A stretch of DNA of 26,172 bases from Pelargonium nanum (GCA_036897485.1 JAYMTF010001117.1:1-26172), one strand, 5' to 3'. Positions 1 through 10,759 are shown, counted from the stretch's first letter. The notes: a model not told the origin generated them from the letters alone. Translations and numbers: made by a program.

Positions 1-1860
1 TTAATGAGGTGTCATAATCTCATTGGTGGCTTAGCCTAAGCCAAATAATTTTTGGATTAGAATCCTTAACCTCTATATATATGTGGTAAATTAGTGGCTA
101 GAAAGAGGATATACAATATTGATGGAAGAGAAATTAATGGTGATGAAGTCAAAGATACTGGAAAGACTGACAAAGAGGAATCCAATGATAAATGGAAGGT
201 TAACAAATTAAATTTGAAATAAGTGGGGCATCACATTATGTAAGTGGGTATACCACAATCAATTTTGAATTTTCAACCTCTTAAATTTGAAACTTCATGT
301 TTGATGGTAATTTTAATTCTTTTTATAGTTGTGGGTACTTTCAATTCTCTATACATAGGCAACTTAATATAATAACCTTAAATTAATACCCCTATCCATA
401 CTCTTTTATAGTTACATATATGAGTGTTAAATTACAATATATATCACATATCCTCATTGGTTTGTATGAGCTTTAGTAATTCTATAGATATGATTCTTAT
501 TTCTCTATAATATATGCTCCCTACGCTTTAAAACAGGTGTCTTGTTTTTCTTAAGTTTTGTTCCAAAATAAATTATTTATTATCGTTTTCTTAGTGAGTT
601 AATTGTGCATGAATAATTAGCAACAGTACCGTTACAACAAGTTCGTTGTATCATGCAATGACATCTTAGCATTCTTTCTTTCTTTCTTTGAAATATTTTT
701 CCCTCTTATATTTGTGTACTTTTTCCCCATCTCTTCATGATTTTGAATATATGTGCATATTATATAGGAAGTACGTACTAGTGAAAATGTATATATATAT
801 ATTTTAATTTCTTTCTACCAAGATCACACTTTATAAAGAATCTATCTTTACAAATATTTACAATTGCAATAAATATAATCAAATATAGTAAGTACAAGAT
901 AGGTGATGAGATCTTAACCCAAGAATAAAATAAGGTAAAACAAGTTTGTGTGTGTTTTTACATTTTAAGTACATTATAAGCTATAGTTTCTAGCTATCCC
1001 AAACTTAGTTTATGTTTTAATGGTTTTGATTTTTAGAACTAAAGTATTTCAAAAAAAAAATGTTCTCAAGAGGTTTATACATCTCAAGAGATGCATGAAT
1101 ATATAATTTTTTTTTTTTTAAGAATCATTGCATACACTTAAGAATTCTTCGGGAGAACAAGAAAACAACAAATAACCTTTACAATATTTAGCTCCCAAAA
1201 TTTGAAAACTTTCTCCTTCACTTTATTTATTTTTTTTTTAAATTTTGGTTTACCCTTAAAATTAGTGCACTTTCTATTTTTTTTTTCCATAATCTAATTA
1301 ATAATTGACTTTTGTTTGTGTGCCTCTATATATAGGAATTTGTTTTACTAACAAAATTAAATGATTTCTAGTCATTTATGTTAGGAGTATAATTGATAAA
1401 CTATTTATAATCATCTTTGTAAACATTGCATATATAAATCATTATATTTTCTATATAATAAAATACAAGACACTTATTTTAAAACAATATCGAGTACATC
1501 TAACTAGTATTAAATTATGCAGTAACTTCTTGATCCATATAAATACAATTCAAAAAGTAATTGCATTATATAGAAAGCTTTCATGCAATTCTATCATCAA
1601 TCATGCAAACAAAGTTTGAGAAATTATACCAGAAATAACACTAATTAATTGCATCGATGTACATTAAATTAATTTATACATGTACTAGTGCAATAGTTAA
1701 TGTGGTGATTAATTTAACTTGAAAACATATTATACTAGCAACCTCAACAGAAAAGGAAACTTACTCAAAAAAGGAACTTACCACATATAGGAACCCTTTT
1801 TTTTCCCCACCACCCACCTCAAGCTTCTCTGGTTCTCAATTTTAAACAACATTAAATACA
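1..1860. other. AT-rich intergenic DNA
   Basis: Apart from the mariner-like element at 514-1496, I see no gene here. The sequence holds homopolymer runs (around 1051-1060, 1110-1121 and 1228-1238) and an (AT)n run near 790-802. No reading frame of convincing length or composition is present. Confidence 0.6.
514..1496. mobile_element. Degenerate Tc1/mariner (Stowaway-like) non-autonomous element
   Basis: The two ends are imperfect inverted repeats of the Stowaway type. The left end (about 517-545) reads CTCCCTACG, then TTTAAAACAGGTGTCTTG. The right end, read on the minus strand from about 1495, reads CTCGATATTG, then TTTTAAAATAAGTGTCTTG. Both match the general plant pattern in which a CTCCCTCCG end is followed by AAAATAAGTGTC. 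TA dinucleotides adjoin both ends, but the left boundary is not clean. The interior of about 0.95 kb is AT-rich with no reading frame, so any movement would have needed a transposase from elsewhere. It is long for a MITE and may be two elements or one enlarged by later insertions. Confidence 0.45.
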
Positions 1861-1897
1861 GTTCTTGAGCCATATATATATAAAAGAGGCCAAGAAC
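1861..1897 (+). promoter_or_regulatory. Possible TATA box within a small inverted repeat
   Basis: TATATATATAAAA at 1873-1885 is a good TATA-box match. It sits in the loop of an inverted repeat: GTTCTTG at 1861-1867 pairs with CAAGAAC at 1891-1897, and GCC/GGC inside extends the stem after one bulged A. An ATG in good context (GAGCCATGG, ATG at 1905) follows only about 20 bp later. That is too close for a TATA box serving this ATG, since transcription normally starts about 30 bp downstream of the box. A promoter is possible but no convincing gene follows. Confidence 0.22.
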
Positions 1898-2512
1898 TTG
1901 AGCCATGGAAGAGTACTCAAACATGCAGCAGCAACAACCATCAAATTGTGCTAATAAACCTCATTTGGAAAAGTACTCTTCAAAATTATTTAAAGACCTG
2001 AAATAATCATAATAGTAATTCAGAAGTTAATTAAGAAGAGCATATATGTATGAATATATGTGTGTGTGTGTATATGAGTATATTGGGATTTAAGTCGAGT
2101 TAACTTTCGATTAGGCTAAGCTAAACTAACGATACCATGCATGACAATGATCGAAATTTCATTCATACCGACTCAATGAATGTACAGGAATGAGATGACC
2201 CGTTGAATCAAATTTTTTTTAATGAATAGTAGTAACCTAGGCCAAAAACCTTCTTAATCTCTATGTAAGTTCTGAATTTTGATAATTGGTTGAAAATTGT
2301 CAGATTCAGAATAAAATTTATATGCAACTAAAAAATATTATTCAAATCATATCATTGTAATGCAGACAAGGAAACAATCAAGCTAGCTCACCACCCTTGT
2401 AGTGGTCAATTACATGTACTAGCATTATTGCATTATCCATAAAAAAAAGAGTCAATTGCATATCTATTAAAAAATTGATCATGAGACAAAATCTACATAA
2501 GAGTATTAGTTA

Positions 2513-2828
2513 ATGTTGTTATTGCGCATTGGGTCTTCAACAATATCTAAGAAATCAACAAGTTGCGTGTCGATGAATATGAATTCGAGATATGTAAGAC
2601 TATAAGAGTGACAAAAGTCTTCCTATCGAATTTCAGCTCGACGTGTTTCATTATCTACAAACACACTAAACAATATTGTTATTGCATATCAGATCTACAA
2701 AATATCTAAGATATCGACAAATTACTTGTCGATGAATCTAAATACAAGATGTGTGAGACTACGTACGTACAAGAGTGAAAAAACTCTTCGTACCGACGTG
2801 TTTTCAATATCAACAAACACACTAAACA
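2513..2828. repeat. Tandem duplication, two units of about 160 bp
   Basis: Unit 1 (2513-2672) and unit 2 (2673-2828) share ordered blocks: TTGTTATTGC at the start, then ACAATATCTAAG / AAAATATCTAAG, TTGCGTGTCGATGAAT / TTACTTGTCGATGAAT, CGACGTGTTT, and AAACACACTAAACA at the end. Identity is roughly 70-75 percent by eye, so the duplication is old. No coding potential is conserved between the units. The reading frame crossing unit 2 on the minus strand is not shared by unit 1. Confidence 0.7.
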
Positions 2829-3166
2829 AATGTTTTGGGTATGTTTTGTCCATTCCTGGCAAGCGCAATACAGTGTAGAGATTTGAAAAGAGTGTAGACA
2901 AAGAAAAAGAAAGTGAAAAACATTGCAAAACTAACTTGAATTATTGTTTTTGGATGAAAGATACAGAATGTTTGTGATTATTTTTGTTTGTTTTTGGCTT
3001 TAGATTGTGTCAAAGATCTTATAATTATTATCACAGCAAATAATGGTTGTAGCTAGCTAGCAATATGGGAGTGAAAAACTAAAAAGATGTTAAGGTAAAG
3101 TTATAATTTAAGGTACACAAATAATTTTGTCTTTGTCTCCTAAAAGTAATTTACCACTGTGCAAAA

Positions 3167-3212
3167 TTAGGGTTTCCAAGCTCTCCTCTCTCTCACCTCT
3201 CTCCTAGGGTTT
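3167..3212. promoter_or_regulatory. CT-rich tract bracketed by telo-box motifs
   Basis: TTAGGGTTT at 3167-3175 and TAGGGTTT at 3205-3212 (AAACCCTA on the minus strand, the plant telo-box) flank a pure CT-rich tract of about 25 bp made of CTCTC repeats. In plants, telo-boxes with CT tracts are typical of promoters and 5' leaders, and they recruit telomere-repeat-binding factors and Polycomb to developmental genes. Its position about 0.3 kb beyond the LSH stop codon fits either a 3' regulatory element of LSH or the leader of an antisense plus-strand transcript. The motif is seen directly; the role is inferred. Confidence 0.4.
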
Positions 3213-3492
3213 ACCAGCAAAAATTTCTCACCTCTTCTTGACCTTTCATCACATCAAAATAATTGAATTGACACATTTTAACATAAAAAATTAAGAAAAG
3301 AAAAGAAAAATTGGTCATTGGTATGATTCTTGGATTCCAATATTTTCTTTCTTGTATTATTAGTTACATGCCAAGCATAAAATTCAACAAAACAATCAAA
3401 TCATGACAAGAATTTGAAAGAAATTAAAATAAAAAAATAATTACCATATTTGTTTCTTCTTCTTCTTCATGGTTTGATCCCAAAAAAAAAAA

Positions 3493-4053
3493 TCACTGCA
3501 TAGCAAAGCTTGAGCTTGAGTTCTCATCACTGGCTTTCACTAAGTTTCTCTTCTTTTTCTTCTTCTTGTATGGAATTCCTCTAGCTTTGGCCTGTGAGTC
3601 TCTCACCTCCCTCAGATAGACCCGTATCGCTCCGCTGGCGTACGGGTTTGTCTCCGGCAATCCACCATTTTCCTCATAGGCCGCCCTGAGGCGGCCTATG
3701 AGGGCGTCCAGGCTGCCCCATGCCTGCTTGAGCGGGCATGTGCAGGGACCGGGTGGCTCCGGCTGACCAAAGAACACACAACCTTGTAAGTGCACCTTGG
3801 TCTTCCCGAACTGGTCGAGGTACCGGAGGAAATCAAGAACATGCGACGAGTTGCACTGTGACAGTGCCACCGGAGGCCGCTGGTTCCGGAGGTACTGTCC
3901 GAAGGTGTTCCAGTCCCTCCTCTTTTGGGACTCGTAACGGCTCAGCGGAGGCGGCTGAGACTGATGTTGGTGGTGGTGGTGCTCTGGACCCCCCCCTCCA
4001 ACGCCGCCTCCGCTAGAGCCATCCGCGATGTCCTTACCTTTGTCGCGGGACAT
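3493..4053 (-). CDS. LSH10-like: ALOG-domain protein, LIGHT-DEPENDENT SHORT HYPOCOTYLS (LSH10-like)
   Basis: This is a 186-aa nuclear protein of the ALOG (Arabidopsis LSH1 and Oryza G1) family, plant-specific DNA-binding regulators of meristem, organ-boundary and flower or inflorescence development. Residues 1-36 are a low-complexity leader with a Gly-rich patch, a His run (25-28) and a Pro patch. The ALOG domain spans about 37-162, starting at [15 protein letters not shown]. It contains the zinc-ribbon insert, with H88, C92, C104 and C106 in place. The helix [20 protein letters not shown] and the motif [15 protein letters not shown] follow. A basic nuclear localisation signal K163-R169 comes next, then a Ser-rich tail ending FAMQ. 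Length and architecture are normal and the domain is intact. The ATG at 4053 is the first in frame and lies just before the family's variable leader. From memory of the family, the [19 protein letters not shown] segment is closest to LSH10 types. The frame has no intron, as is usual for ALOG genes. Confidence 0.96.
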   Translation of the reverse strand: MSRDKGKDIADGSSGGGVGGGGPEHHHHQHQSQPPPLSRYESQKRRDWNTFGQYLRNQRPPVALSQCNSSHVLDFLRYLDQFGKTKVHLQGCVFFGQPEPPGPCTCPLKQAWGSLDALIGRLRAAYEENGGLPETNPYASGAIRVYLREVRDSQAKARGIPYKKKKKKRNLVKASDENSSSSFAMQ

Positions 4054-4267
4054 CGGATCGGATTGTTGCTAGCTTCAGGAGGGAAATGGGAATTTTTTGT
4101 GGGTTTATTTTGTTTGAAGAGTGTGGAGAGAAAGATGAAGATCACATCATGGAGAGATGGCTAGTGAGGAGACATATAATGGGTCCAATGAAAGTGCTTT
4201 ACCTCCTTTTCTTTATTTTTTGTCTCTCTTCTTCCTCATTCACATTATTATTTTTCTCATTTCCATT

Positions 4268-4277
4268 ATTATAATAT
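4268..4277 (-). promoter_or_regulatory. Candidate TATA-like element of the LSH gene
   Basis: On the minus strand an AT-rich TATTATAATA-type element lies about 215 bp upstream of the LSH ATG. A purine-rich (GA-rich) tract of about 60 bp, typical of a plant leader, follows it toward the gene. A transcription start near 4235-4240 would give a leader of about 180 nt. The match is imperfect and the region is AT-rich, so the call is weak. Confidence 0.25.
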
Positions 4278-4279
4278 TT

Positions 4280-6269
4280 TGTACTATTCAATACTCATTA
4301 ATTAATGACGAAGCAAGTTGATTCGTCGTCGATCAGTAAAAAAATAACGCGCATTAACTTTATTGATGTGATTAATACGCGTGGTGAAGAGTATTAATGA
4401 GATGATTTAATCTATCTTCGTCCAAAATACACAATTAATTTTGTGCATATGTATCACATATTATATGTACACTCTATTGACTTTATGTTTTACCGTTATT
4501 TACAACTACATACGTTACATATGTGTCTTAATAAAATAAGTTTTGGCATCGATCTCTATACATACATTATACGTGAATAGAATTACAAGCAGAGAGCTTT
4601 TAATTTACCTTTGCACAAACATCAAATGACACAAACTATAGTGGATAGGCAAAAAAACTTACCTTTTTATCATGTAGCAACAGAATTTTTTAACAAATTA
4701 ATCATTTTTTCTCTCTAAATTTTCACATACTTGGTACAAACACTAAATGACACAAATTAATATGAATATAGACTCTACAACTCTACCCTAAATGCTTCAA
4801 ATAACTATCATTTACCATTTTAATTGTGTTTCTATCATCTTAATCAATCATTGTTGGAGTATATTAGCACAATTAGCACCATAGTTATTAATGAGTACTA
4901 GTAAGATTTAAGAGTGATAATAATTAATTAAGTTGGTGACTATCTAGAGGGTGGCTAGATATATAGTGCCTACATGAATAACATGAGTTATATAGCAAGA
5001 TAGGTTGATGAGCTTGGCTTGTAGTTACCAATTATGGAAGCAAAAATGGACTAGTCCTTAAATTTGTAGCCTATATTTCCTTTAATATGGTAGGGTACAT
5101 GAATATGGTATCACATCTCAGTCACAAGAGTACCATACCATGCTCCCCAAAATATATTCTTCCTATATCTATATCTGCATATAGCCATAGCTAGCTTTTG
5201 TGGTGATGGAAATTTATCCCACTAATCAAAAGTTTTTTTTTCTTTCTTTTGCTTCATTTTAATTTGGAAAAACAAAACAAAAAAAATGAATATGGTTGAA
5301 TGGTTTCCAAACTCCAATTAATGTAACAAGTTTTTAAAGTAATGGAACATGACTTCGTAGAGTCGATATAGTGTTACAGAGTAATTAAGAAAAATTGCTT
5401 TCAATCAAATTTCATCGTTAATTAATAAATTTTAGAACATTTTTATTTTCAGTAAAACTCCAAATAGTACGTGACACTGATCTTATTGACTAATTAGACA
5501 TAACTTATAGTAGCTATGTATAGACTATTAACGTGTTCAATTTATATTTCATTGTCTAAGAAAAAATTGCTTAGGCATCAAATTTAGAGAACTAAGAGAA
5601 GTGGCAAATATTTTAGAGATTGGGACTTCAATTAAGTTCAAAATATTATAATGACTAATTGGAAAATGTAATAATTTTGAATAGGAAATTCTTGTTATCA
5701 TTTTATGTTCTTGCAGCCTCATGATATTGTCTTCAATTATTATTATTTTAACTTTGGAGTAAATAATGGATAACCTAGGAAAAAAAGTTTGTTACATCTT
5801 GTCACAAACCTAAGATTAATTGATATTAATACCATCTTAGTTATTATTAAATAAAATATAATTTAATTCACTTAGTCTTCATTAGCAATCACTTGAGAGT
5901 ATTTAAAATTGTTGGTGAATCTAAGTTTATTTAGGATTACTTTTAAGATTCCATGTAATGTCTGATCATCATCATCATTTCAACTTATGATTTTATTTCT
6001 TTTTACCAATACTTCTTATGGTAATAATTAATTTCAAATTTCATGTGGCTCCCTCCATCTCTCACAATTTCAAAAAAATCATTGGTGCTTTCAAATCCCA
6101 CAACAACAAAAAAAATATATAAAAAAAATTGATTGATTCAAAACTCAAGTCCTTGTTTTGAATAGTTTGATTTTGACTAATACAGGTGAAGGGGTAGGCA
6201 TAATTGTACAGTAATCTAGATCTTCCTGTTGACCCTTAAAAGATTTTCTATAAATATTATTAAAAACTA
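4280..6269. other. Gene-free DNA upstream of LSH
   Basis: About 2 kb of AT-rich DNA lies upstream of the minus-strand LSH gene. Apart from the short direct repeat at 4605-4765, I see no reading frame, RNA gene or transposon end that I can support. Long upstream regions are common at developmental regulators, so enhancers are plausible, but none can be pinned down from sequence alone. Confidence 0.5.
4605..4765. repeat. Short direct repeat, about 35 bp, spaced about 120 bp
   Basis: The segments around 4611-4643 and 4731-4762 share TACAAACACTAAATGACACA / CACAAACATCAAATGACACA with similar flanks. The intervening DNA is AT-rich and non-coding. It may be a local duplication in the region upstream of the minus-strand LSH gene. 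Confidence 0.45.
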
Positions 6270-6324
6270 TAGTGATATCATTCATTTTGGTGGAACATAA
6301 AGTTTGTGAATGCCCAATAGTGGC

Positions 6325-6338
6325 ATGCCACGTGGCAT
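6325..6338. promoter_or_regulatory. 14-bp palindromic G-box
   Basis: ATGCCACGTGGCAT is a perfect 14-bp palindrome with a CACGTG core at 6329-6334. It is an ideal binding site for bHLH (PIF/MYC) and bZIP (GBF/HY5) factors. It lies about 2.3 kb upstream of the LSH start codon in repeat unit 1. The equivalent place in unit 3 (about 7500-7513) reads GCCACATGGC, so the G-box core is lost there, and unit 2 has no equivalent. Regulation of LSH is inference. Confidence 0.4.
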
Positions 6339-6461
6339 GAATGGTGGATCATCATTCGGCGGTCCGGGTAACCCTAACATTTCATAATAATTAAGAAAAT
6401 TAATCAAAGCATCATCATCATGCATCAGTATATATTACAAGCGAGCACCATTAGACGTTTT

Positions 6462-6699
6462 CTTTCCTGATCAGTTAGTTACATAACAGGGGTAACCCTC
6501 CATTTAAAACTCCATCCTACTTCATTCGACTCGGAGTTAAACCCACAACTTCTCACAGAGAGGTGCGTGTCTTGACCATTGACTCATCCCAGAATAGCTC
6601 TCCTCTTAAAACCTCACCACACCCCATCCGACTCAAGGAGTTAAACACACGACCTCTTACAGAGAGGTATGTGTCTTGACTATTGAGTCATCCCCTAAG
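6462..6699 (-). mobile_element. Dimeric tRNA-derived SINE
   Basis: On the minus strand two related tRNA-like heads follow each other, at about 6694-6630 and 6589-6528. Each has an A-box-like GACTCAATAGTCAAGACAC / GAGTCAATGGTCAAGACAC, then CCTCTCTGTGAGA and a degenerate B-box (GTGTTTAACTCC / GGGTTTAACTCC). The 3' end reads GGTTACCCC ... GTAACTAACTGATCAGG. Possible target-site duplications flank it: GAGCACCATTAGACGTTTT at 6443-6461 and GAGCACTAGACATTTTT at 6700-6716. The body resembles the monomeric SINE at 14426-14558, so both belong to one family. Confidence 0.7.
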
Positions 6700-7660
6700 G
6701 AGCACTAGACATTTTTAGTTGTACGTACTAGTTTTTAGTAATGTTGTTAGCCTTGAAAAATATAAAATGAAGTGTCGATTATTAAAACATGACATCTCGA
6801 TTATTGAAATGATTAGTTATCTGAATGAAAATATATTCAATGTACAATAAATCTATTAACGTGGACGATGTGTGCTGGAAATTCATGAATAGAATACTAT
6901 AGTGTAATTTATGAAATATTTGAATTCTTCTATATTCAGCTTTATCAATAAATAAAATATGTGGCATTTTCCGCATGTACCAAAGTATTATTTCATACAA
7001 AAAGAATTTGTATAAGTTTTGGAACATTTAACATTTTTCTACACCTGCACTAATATCATACATTTTGGTGGAACATAAAATTAGTGAATACCCAATACCA
7101 ATACGACACGATAGTTTTATGTGGACCCACTCGGGTAACCCTAACATATTCTTCATAAGATAAATAATCAAAGCATCATCATCCCTGGAGCACAATATTC
7201 ACCCCAAAATTTATACAAACTATTTTCTAGAAAATATCGATTATAATTGGAGTGGTAACTTAACTGAATGAGAACATGCCTAATATACATATATAAAATT
7301 TATAAAGAAGATACTAGTGTAATATATATAAGATTAATACGTTCGATATGTAATTTTATTAATACAAAGATGATATATTTTCCGTATCATTTTACACAAA
7401 GTTTTTGTATAACTCATGGAAAAATTAACATTTTTCTATATCTATAGTGATATGATGTTACTATTTGTGGAACCTAAAATTGGTGAATGTCCAATAGTCG
7501 CATGCCACATGGCGCACTGTGGCACCGACACAGTAACCCTAACATGATTTTCTTAATAATTAAGATAAATTAATCAAAGCATCATAATCATCATGATGAT
7601 CACTATAGTACTAGCTAGGTAGCACCATTAGGCATTATCAGCAGTGTTGATAATGCTTAA

Positions 7661-10560
7661 AGATAATAAATAATATCCCAAATATGTGTACTGCTGGTAG
7701 TGATGTTTTTGGTTGTTTCTGATCCTTTTTACATACATGATCCTTCCTCAATTTTGGACCATTTAGCAGATGATGCACCACAGGACAGTTGATACTAGAT
7801 ACAGAATTTGAATACATGTTTCCTCAATTTCTAGTAATATATATATTTACCATCTCAATTTCTACTTTCCTTGTACACATCACTTGCATTTGCATGCACT
7901 TGTGGGCTTCTATTTATACAAAAATACAAATCCAACCTCTAGCTAGTTGGGCTTCTATTTCAGCTCATGATCAAAACCACTATCCATATTTTATTTCAAT
8001 AATTAGGGTTTTGATGACAGTTAACTATATAATTGAGAACATGTGATCTCAACCAATACAAATGTCAAATGGGCTGAGTTTTCTCTGAAATTCTGTCATT
8101 AGTGGCTGTTTCATTTTTATGTCTCTTAAGTTATTATTTATTGTAAAATCTGATATGATTAGTTTCGTTCTTATTGATGTTGTCATCCCCACAATTAGTT
8201 TCACCTTTCCATTTCATTTTACTTGGTCTCGTCTTATAATGTTGTCTTGCGAACGCCGCCTTATCATCATCTTTCTCTTCAACGTATGTCAGTATACGAG
8301 AGTGTTAAATATTGCGGTTAGATTGATATTTTGTATTTTATTAATATCATAATATAGTTGTTAATTATTAGCGAGACTAACATATATTTTTGCCCATAAC
8401 AAATTCGTTTTAATTTAACATGATGCTTCACACTTATAAAATTTATTTACATGCAGACTTGCATCGTTGAATCTAATAGGCTAAAGCTTATAGGGGATAT
8501 GGGCTAAAAATATCCATAACAATCTCCAACACCCTCAGAGTGCGAAAATACAGAGCAAAATTGACTCGCCTACGTCTGTTTCTCTTAGACCGAGCAAATT
8601 TCAGCTCAATTCGTGACCATCAACATCTAGAGTCAAAATGTTTTATCTCTTGCATATGATACATATGTCATGTTGATTATATAGTACATGGTAAAATGCA
8701 TTACTAAAAGCAAAGTAAATTCTAAAAAGATCCATAACAAGGAGAAAACATTAAATGGGAACATTGTCCCACAAGTTGTGATGTGAGTATTGAGTTTCCA
8801 ACAGTAACAAGATCATCTGAATAAAAAACAAATAATATTTGCATTCACTTAAAGTAAAGAGAATGTTGATATTTTTGCAAATTACATAAAGTGACTTGAT
8901 TGTTGACTTGTTCTTATAATCAAATGCAATTACCAACAATGAAAACTTATTTATTCTCAAATTTAGTACTCTAAAGTGGGTAAAAATATATAATTATGAA
9001 ATCATAGGCACAAGAGGATTGCATTTGCATGGATTCATTGTGCTCAATCTTTTGTAGGATCTTGTTGGACCTATCTCATTAATTTCACATGGGTATGAGT
9101 AAATAAATAAATAAAGAAATAAAAGGCATCAAATATTAACAATCAAGTAGATGATATATATAGATTTTGATTAGACCCCTAATAATGGAGTTAAGTAAAC
9201 TGTCAGTATAATTTTGCTTAATTGAATAGGTTTAATAAGGTTGGCAATTTAGTGGAGAAAAGCATAAAGTCCAATTGATTTCAAATAAGCAAATTGGGAG
9301 GACAAGAAGCCATATGGAGTGTCATTCTTGTGACTATAAAGAGGGAGCATTTGCTTGTGGATTCAAAAATTATCAACCAACAGAATCTAATTTTAAGTGC
9401 AGCATTTTTGGTCCCCCCTTTGGGATTCAAGGAGAAATTAAGATGCTTATATATATATGTATATATATATTCTTTTTATTAATTTCATCAAGTATATAAG
9501 GTTATAAAAAAATGTATTCTCAATGCATGATCTAGTAATGTTAATTAAATGTTAGAAAGGAACAAAAATACAAAAGGAAAAGAGTTAAATGAACATAGAA
9601 AAGAAAACTTAAGGTGTTGCTAACTTAAAATACTAGTAATTTAGTTATCAAAAATTGAAAAAACTAATTCTTTTTTTAATATATTGTATAATATACTTTA
9701 GCGAATTGAAATGTTTTCAAACTCTTTTGAAGGTAGTTAAACAAACTTGAACGGCTTCTAAATAACTTATAGAAAAATGTTATTTGTCCCAAATTTTATA
9801 TAAAAAAATGTACAAAGAGATATGACAATTTACGTAAAAAAAATTATTTTTTATTTTTATTTTTGTTGTTTAAGACATATTATACACTTTGTATATTGTG
9901 ATTCGACCTAATCATTAACAAAATAATTAATGTGTCATATTCAATAAATTAACTCATTATTATGTATAAACTTTTTTGTATTATATTCAAGACATATAAC
10001 ATTATTGTTACTTGTACTTTTCATCCGAGAAATGAGTATATGATATTTGAATTATTTTGATGTGTATCATTTCATTACAAGAGATTTATCAACTAAATAA
10101 TTGAAAGGAAATGATGACATGTAACTTATTTTTCAAGGGTTGAAGTATAAAACTAATACCCTCACCATCACATGATATAAACAATAGACATAGGTTAAAT
10201 TATTAGTAGTTGTAATTAGTATAAACTAACAAAATAAAATGAAAACACTAGGGGGAGAAAGGTAAAACAACTTTAATTTATTCCCAAATCTAGGAGATTT
10301 GAGATTGGGTGGAAACATACTATAATGCAACAAACAATTAAAAAAGATTGATGAATCAATTTATAGGGATTGGTAAAATGGGTCATTGTCACCATCTTTT
10401 AGTATATGGAGCCATTGTTCATGGTCCCTCCTTGCCTATTTTCTATTGGGTAAATTCTTGTGACTCACTTTTTGGGTTATAATTGTCATTGGAAAAAGAA
10501 TATAATTATTGATAACAAATTATACACTTAATATGTTTCATTTTTGTTTAATTATTCTAA
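7661..10560. other. Gene-free AT-rich intergenic DNA
   Basis: No gene is supported in these 2.9 kb. The short frames seen are low-complexity, mutually overlapping and rich in residues encoded by AT-rich codons. Minor structure includes a 13-bp direct repeat TGGGCTTCTATTT at 7903-7915 and 7948-7960, an (AAAT)n run near 9101-9122, and an (AT)n tract near 9448-9470. The segment 9275-9450 is less AT-rich and less repetitive than its surroundings but has no recognisable product. Confidence 0.5.
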
Positions 10561-10707
10561 GAGTATCAGAATCTCAGCCAATATAAATTGATTGAGACTC
10601 TCAGCCAAGAGATAAACAAATTGAATCCGGACGACAGGAAGCTCTGCGCTCAAAAATTTATTGGAACGAGAATAAGTGTTAATTGTTGATGTGGTATAAC
10701 TTAATTG

Positions 10708-10750
10708 ACCATGATTTATTGGCCGAGAGTTTCAGCCAATGAATCATGGT
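10708..10750. repeat. 16-bp inverted repeat (hairpin)
   Basis: ACCATGATTTATTGGC at 10708-10723 and GCCAATGAATCATGGT at 10735-10750 are inverted copies with one mismatch and an 11-bp loop (CGAGAGTTTCA). Related 'CTCAGCCAA' motifs occur upstream near 10573-10606. It could be a transposon remnant or an RNA hairpin. The arms are too short for a canonical plant microRNA precursor. Confidence 0.5.
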
Positions 10751-10759
10751 TGGGAGTCT

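Larger units (their letters stand above)
2007..3492. other. Intergenic DNA 3' of the LSH gene
   Basis: This stretch holds the 160-bp tandem duplication, a short (TG)n/(TA)n tract near 2045-2075, and a CT-rich telo-box segment at 3167-3212. The part next to 3493 is probably the 3' untranslated region of the minus-strand LSH gene. I see no AATAAA on that strand that I would choose with confidence. No protein-coding gene is visible. Confidence 0.5.
6270..7660. repeat. Diverged three-unit repeat, about 400-500 bp per unit
   Basis: Three ordered copies share the core 'ATTTTGGTGGAACATAAA', then 'GTGAATGCCCAATA', 'GGGTAACCCTAACAT', 'AATCAAAGCATCATCATC' and 'GAGCACCATTAGAC'. Copy cores start near 6270, 7045 and 7440. 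Linking segments are also related: 'ATTTTCCGCATGTACC' near 6966 matches 'ATTTTCCGTATCATTT' near 7378, and both lead to 'AACATTTTTCTA'. Unit 1 is interrupted by the dimeric SINE at 6462-6699, which accounts for its greater spacing. The units are well diverged and non-coding. Confidence 0.7.

Noticed and set aside
2722-2928. 68-codon minus-strand frame
   Set aside because: It covers one unit of the 160-bp duplication but is not open in the other, and has no family resemblance.
7789-8352. Two open frames of 85 and 77 codons in the intergenic desert
   Set aside because: Their hydrophobic composition is what AT-rich DNA gives by chance, and there is no promoter or homology.
9275-9499. Two overlapping open frames of 74 and 62 codons
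   Set aside because: Both run into low-complexity (AT)n-encoded Ile/Tyr runs, have no recognisable domain, and overlap each other in different frames.
10708-10750. MicroRNA precursor
   Set aside because: The stem is only 16 bp, too short for a 20-22-nt plant microRNA duplex.
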